Source: Desulfovibrio sp.
GTDB lineage: Bacteria > Desulfobacterota > Desulfovibrionia > Desulfovibrionales > Desulfovibrionaceae
DNA length: 8,895 bases
Reading direction: 5' to 3'
NCBI GenBank assembly: GCA_003525525.1
Contig: DQED01000151.1
Coordinates: 406 to 9,300, forward strand
Below, in pieces: positions 6,417-8,895 of this stretch. The notes beneath the pieces are model-generated. The model did no database searches. It saw only the letters and a list, made by a program, of their open reading frames with translations, and was not told the origin of the DNA. How positions within the stretch are numbered: position 1 is the stretch's first letter; every line of letters starts with the position of its first letter. The position numbers and the translations under genes were made by a program.

Positions 6417-7202
6417 TCAGTGGCGCATTGTCGCGAACTGCCGTCCGCGCTGCGCGGCTTCCCCCATGAATTCCCCGATGGCGGCGTCGAGGCGCGCCAG
6501 GATCTCCGGAGAAACGCTTCCGTCGCACATGACGTAGCGGAGGTTGCCGGGTGGGGCGTCCGCCAGGGGGCACAGGCGCACCGCCGCGGCGAGATCCTTG
6601 TCCTGCCCCGTGCGCCAGGAGAACTCCTCGGGTTCGATGAGTACCGCGTCCAGCCGGCCTATGGCCAGCAAGGGGAGCATCCGGGCGGGATCGGACAGGC
6701 GGTGGAGGCGTCCTTCGGGCAGGGCGGCCAGGAGCGCGTCGGCCTGGGGGCCGTAGGAGAAGGCGTTGCGCAGTCCCCAGTGCGGTTTCGCGGCCAGGAA
6801 ATCGGCCAGGGTGGCCTTGTCCGGGCACGCGCCCGCGCTCACGGCCACGGCCAGGGGGCGATTGCGATAGATGGGGGCGCTGAAGCGCGCGAAGGCCTCG
6901 CGGTCCGGGGTCTTGAACCATCCCACGGCGCAGGCCTCGGCGTCGCGGGAGAGGAAAGTGGAGAGCACGCGCCCGGGCGGCATTTCCTCCACGACATAGG
7001 GAATATGCGCCCGCTCCAGAAATGCCAGGGTGTTGTCGAGCAGAAAACCGCCGTCCGGGCGGCCGTCCTTCATGCGGTAAAACGGCGGCCTGTCGAAGAC
7101 GAGAAGCGTCAGCGGCGTATCGCCCGCCGTGCCCGCGCCGCGCGGCAGGCAGCAAAAAACGGCGAGCGCCGCGCAAACGCCATGGAAAAGACATTTCCAC
7201 AT
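6417..7202 (-). CDS. Periplasmic solute-binding protein, SBP_bac_3-like (orphan)
   Basis: A 261-residue protein. Residues 1-27 are a signal peptide (MWKC start, hydrophobic 8-19, then GAGTAG as probable cleavage region); the C-C pair at 17-18 lacks a proper lipobox. The mature part follows the pattern of extracellular solute-binding proteins family 3: a first strand LTLLVFDRPPFYRMKDGRPDGG with substrate-lobe features, a PPGRVLSTF segment (76-84), then TPDREAFARFSAPIY (98-112), equivalent to the T.eR...FS.PY motif. The frame extends 31 codons upstream, but start 7202 is chosen because GGAGG (7213-7209) lies 6 bases before it and the signal peptide begins there. No ABC permease or ATPase gene is adjacent, so it may serve a distant transporter or a sensory receptor. 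The ligand is unknown. The 3' end is 15 bases from that of the convergent DUF457 gene. Confidence 0.82.
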   Translation of the reverse strand: MWKCLFHGVCAALAVFCCLPRGAGTAGDTPLTLLVFDRPPFYRMKDGRPDGGFLLDNTLAFLERAHIPYVVEEMPPGRVLSTFLSRDAEACAVGWFKTPDREAFARFSAPIYRNRPLAVAVSAGACPDKATLADFLAAKPHWGLRNAFSYGPQADALLAALPEGRLHRLSDPARMLPLLAIGRLDAVLIEPEEFSWRTGQDKDLAAAVRLCPLADAPPGNLRYVMCDGSVSPEILARLDAAIGEFMGEAAQRGRQFATMRH

Positions 7203-7208
7203 GACGTC

Positions 7209-7213
7209 CCTCC
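7209..7213 (-). promoter_or_regulatory. Shine-Dalgarno GGAGG of the solute-binding-protein gene
   Basis: The minus-strand GGAGG is 6 bases before the ATG at 7202-7200. It decides between this start and the longer in-frame alternative at 7295, which would put a non-hydrophobic leader before the signal peptide. Confidence 0.65.
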
Positions 7214-7318
7214 CCGGAATAATGAAGGAAAGATGTTTCCGCTTCGCGCACAATGCCCCATTACTCTCCATGACCCCATGTGATTGCGGCGTCAAATGGA
7301 AATGCGGCGAACGCGGCC

Positions 7319-7348
7319 TTGCCTTTTGGGGCGACGGCGGAATAGAGT
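7319..7348 (+). promoter_or_regulatory. Weak candidate promoter for cheV
   Basis: In the 204-base region between the divergent solute-binding and cheV genes, TTGCCT (7319-7324, 4 of 6 to the -35) is followed after 18 bases by TAGAGT (7343-7348, 4 of 6 to the -10), about 60 bases before the cheV ATG. For the opposite gene only a -35-like TTGACG (7295-7290) was seen, with no convincing -10. No further gene or strong repeat was seen in this region. Confidence 0.22.
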
Positions 7349-7406
7349 GACTACGCGTCGTCCCCAGATGCCCCCTTTCCCGTTATCCCTGCGGAGCCAC
7401 GGCACC

Positions 7407-8387
7407 ATGAGCAACACGAACATTCTTCTCGAATCCGGCACCAACGAACTGGAAATCGTCGAATTCTATCTCGAGGAGCCGTTGCCTTCCGGCAAGACCT
7501 ACGTGGGCTATTACGGCGTCAACGTCGCCAAGGTCCTGGAGATCATCCGGCTGCCGAAAGTCACGGAAATGCCGCAGACGCCGCATCCCTGCGTGCTTGG
7601 CACCTTCAATTTGCGCGACAAGGTGGTGCCGTTGGTCGATCTGGGCATCTGGCTCGGCAAGGACCGCTCGGACAACCCCTCGGACAAGGTGGTGGTGACG
7701 GAGTTCAACCGGGTGGTCAGCGCGTTTCGCGTCTCCGGCGTCACGCGCATCCACCGGCTCAGCTGGGAGCAGATCGAGCCGCCGAGCATCCAGGTGCAGA
7801 CCTATTCCGGCAACTCCGTCACGGGCGTGGTCCGGCTGGAATCGCGGGTGGTTTTCATCCTCGACATGGAAAAGATCGTGGCCGAACTCAACCCCGGCCT
7901 GGCCCTCAAGGAACTCGACGAGGAGGTCTTCGTCGAACGCCGCAAGGCGCTGCCCGACAAGGACATGATCTTCAAGGCGCTCATCGCCGACGACTCCACC
8001 ACCATCCGCCGCATGATCGGCACGTCCCTGGAGAAGGCCGGTTTCGAGGTCACGCGTACGATAAACGGCCGCATCGCCTGGGACCAGCTCATGGAGTGGA
8101 AGGAGGCCGCGGCCAAGGAAGGGCGGCCCATCACGGATTTCGTGCACATCCTGGTTTCGGACATCGAGATGCCGGCCATGGACGGGCACAGCCTCACGCG
8201 CAAGGTCAAGGAGGATCCGGTGCTCAAGCAACTGCCGGTGATCCTTTTCTCCTCGCTCATTACCGACAGCCTGCGCCACAAGGGCGAGGCCGTGGGTGCG
8301 GATGACCAGATCTCCAAACCCGAGATGCTGCAACTGGCCGAACGGGCCCGGGCGTTGGCCTGGGAGCGGCTGGCCGCCACCGTCTGA
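7407..8387 (+). CDS. cheV: Chemotaxis protein CheV (CheW-like coupling domain plus receiver domain)
   Basis: A 326-residue cytosolic protein with the classic two-part CheV layout. Residues about 15-165 form a CheW-like domain that couples chemoreceptors to the CheA kinase (GVNVAKVLEIIRLPKVTEMP, then GTFNLRDKVVPLVDLGIWLG and the ending VFILDMEKI). Residues about 188-320 form a response-regulator receiver: acidic pair D195/D196 in ALIADDS, phospho-acceptor D252 in LVSDIEMPAMDG, S282 in the VILFSSL strand (Thr/Ser switch position) and K304 in SKPE. All phosphorylation residues are present, so CheA-dependent adaptation is likely. The start is supported by GGAG at 7393-7396, 10 bases upstream, and by homology beginning soon after. 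The frame also extends upstream without family similarity. No cheA, cheW or receptor gene is adjacent, so this is an orphan copy. A hairpin with a T-run follows 39 bases after the stop. Confidence 0.95.
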   Translation: MSNTNILLESGTNELEIVEFYLEEPLPSGKTYVGYYGVNVAKVLEIIRLPKVTEMPQTPHPCVLGTFNLRDKVVPLVDLGIWLGKDRSDNPSDKVVVTEFNRVVSAFRVSGVTRIHRLSWEQIEPPSIQVQTYSGNSVTGVVRLESRVVFILDMEKIVAELNPGLALKELDEEVFVERRKALPDKDMIFKALIADDSTTIRRMIGTSLEKAGFEVTRTINGRIAWDQLMEWKEAAAKEGRPITDFVHILVSDIEMPAMDGHSLTRKVKEDPVLKQLPVILFSSLITDSLRHKGEAVGADDQISKPEMLQLAERARALAWERLAATV

Positions 8388-8393
8388 ACCGCT

Positions 8394-8895
8394 CTAACGT
8401 CCTTTTTCCCCGTCACACCAGACCGCAACCGCCCGGGCGATGGCTTGGGCGGTTTTTTGTCGCCGCTGCGGCCCGGACAGGGCGATTTCCTCGTCCCGGT
8501 TGACGATGACCCCGGCTTCGACCAGCACGGCGGGCATATGCGCGCCGGCGAGCACCGCCAGCCCGTCGTAGCGGTAGACGCCCACGGCGTCGTCCACGAG
8601 TTCCCGGCGTTCGCCCGGGAGGTCGGCGGCGTGGTGGCGGGTGAAGGCGAGCCCGGCCGCGGTCAGCTCCCGGCCGATTCCCTTGGCCAGGGCCAGGCTT
8701 TGGCCCGCGAAGGAGTTGCGCCGGGAAAAGAAGAGCGAATACCCGGCGTAGCGGTCGCAGTAGCGCCGGGTGCGGCCTTCCACGTTCCAGGTCTCGAGGA
8801 ACTGCGGCTGGACCGCGTCGTGATGGATGGAAAGAAGCAGGCCCGCCCTGGCGGCGTTCGCCTTGGCGGCGCGTGCCGCGGGCGGCAGGTCGACG
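8394..8895 (-). CDS. N-acetylmuramoyl-L-alanine amidase, Amidase_3 type, C-terminal part (5' end outside window)
   Basis: The minus-strand frame is open to the window edge and ends at TAG 8396-8394, giving about 167 visible residues. A GTG at 8783 is an internal Val, not the start, because family motifs lie upstream of it. Zinc amidases of this family cut the bond between MurNAc and the L-Ala stem peptide of peptidoglycan, in the periplasm. Visible motifs: RAAKANAARAGLLLSIHHD, where fragment residues 21-26 correspond to the family SIHxN segment with a zinc-binding His, and LAVLAGAHMPAVLVEAGVIVN with the catalytic Glu of LVEAG at about fragment residue 126, followed by the usual short helical end. 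The typical GF after the Glu is GV here, and the usual Asn after SIH is Asp. A signal peptide or targeting domain cannot be seen. Six bases separate its stop from that of convergent cheV. Confidence 0.88.
   Translation of the reverse strand, partial: VDLPPAARAAKANAARAGLLLSIHHDAVQPQFLETWNVEGRTRRYCDRYAGYSLFFSRRNSFAGQSLALAKGIGRELTAAGLAFTRHHAADLPGERRELVDDAVGVYRYDGLAVLAGAHMPAVLVEAGVIVNRDEEIALSGPQRRQKTAQAIARAVAVWCDGEKGR
8427..8458 (+). terminator. Intrinsic terminator of cheV, inside the opposing amidase gene
   Basis: AACCGCCC (8427-8434) pairs perfectly with GGGCGGTT (8447-8454) around a 12-base loop, and the right arm runs into six T (8453-8458). This has the form of a Rho-independent terminator for plus-strand transcription leaving cheV. 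It overlaps codons of the amidase C-terminal end on the other strand. Minus-strand reading has no T-run after the hairpin, so it should work in one direction only. Confidence 0.7.

Noticed and set aside
6420..7283. 287-codon plus-strand frame opposite the solute-binding protein
   Set aside because: No signal peptide or motif. The minus strand encodes a well-formed periplasmic binding protein with its own GGAGG.
7290..7348. A flagellar sigma-28-type promoter upstream of cheV
   Set aside because: A TCAAA-like element and a GGCGAA-like element are present, but their spacing and sequence do not fit the consensus.
8200..8300. CheV receiver with an apparently long spacer between the acidic pair and the phospho-acceptor Asp as a domain anomaly
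   Set aside because: CheV receivers commonly carry this longer helical segment, so it is normal for the family.
7383..8333. 316-codon minus-strand frame opposite cheV
   Set aside because: His/Asp/Arg-rich shadow. The cheV phosphorylation motifs are on the plus strand.

Overview
The window reads as a piece of a GC-rich bacterial chromosome. The base composition, the chemotaxis protein CheV, the YbaL-type antiporter and the style of the C/G-rich intergenic palindromes together suggest a sulfate-reducing deltaproteobacterium (Desulfovibrionaceae, for instance the Solidesulfovibrio group). That assignment comes from family resemblance only and no database was searched. There are nine protein-coding genes, two of them cut by the window edges. 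I found no RNA gene, insertion sequence, phage gene or CRISPR array.

Layout. Left edge: the 3' part of a KefB/YbaL-type cation:proton antiporter (+). Then comes a run of four minus-strand genes, in transcription order: an exported glutaredoxin-like protein (5838 to 5473), a class I/II PLP aminotransferase (5452 to 4265), a methyltransferase fused to a kinase-like domain (4135 to 2486), and a 14-TM DHA2-type MFS exporter (2414 to 948). The glutaredoxin and aminotransferase genes are 20 bases apart and look like one operon. A 129-base block of stacked palindromes separates the aminotransferase from the methyltransferase-kinase. Next are a small DUF457/YdjM-like membrane protein (+), an orphan periplasmic solute-binding protein (-), cheV (+), and at the right edge a partial N-acetylmuramoyl-L-alanine amidase (-).

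How the parts relate. Most of the window is a set of independent housekeeping or accessory genes packed closely, with three tight convergent ends: a shared CTAG at 948-951, a 15-base gap at 6402-6416, and a 6-base gap at 8388-8393. The cheV transcript appears to end at an intrinsic terminator lying inside the 3' end of the opposing amidase gene. The most unusual protein is the 549-residue methyltransferase-kinase. It has the order of domains known from the O-antigen chain terminator WbdD and carries an intact DxHxxN...D kinase core. No O-antigen genes are visible beside it, so its substrate is unknown. I see no clear multi-gene new defence or mobile system here.
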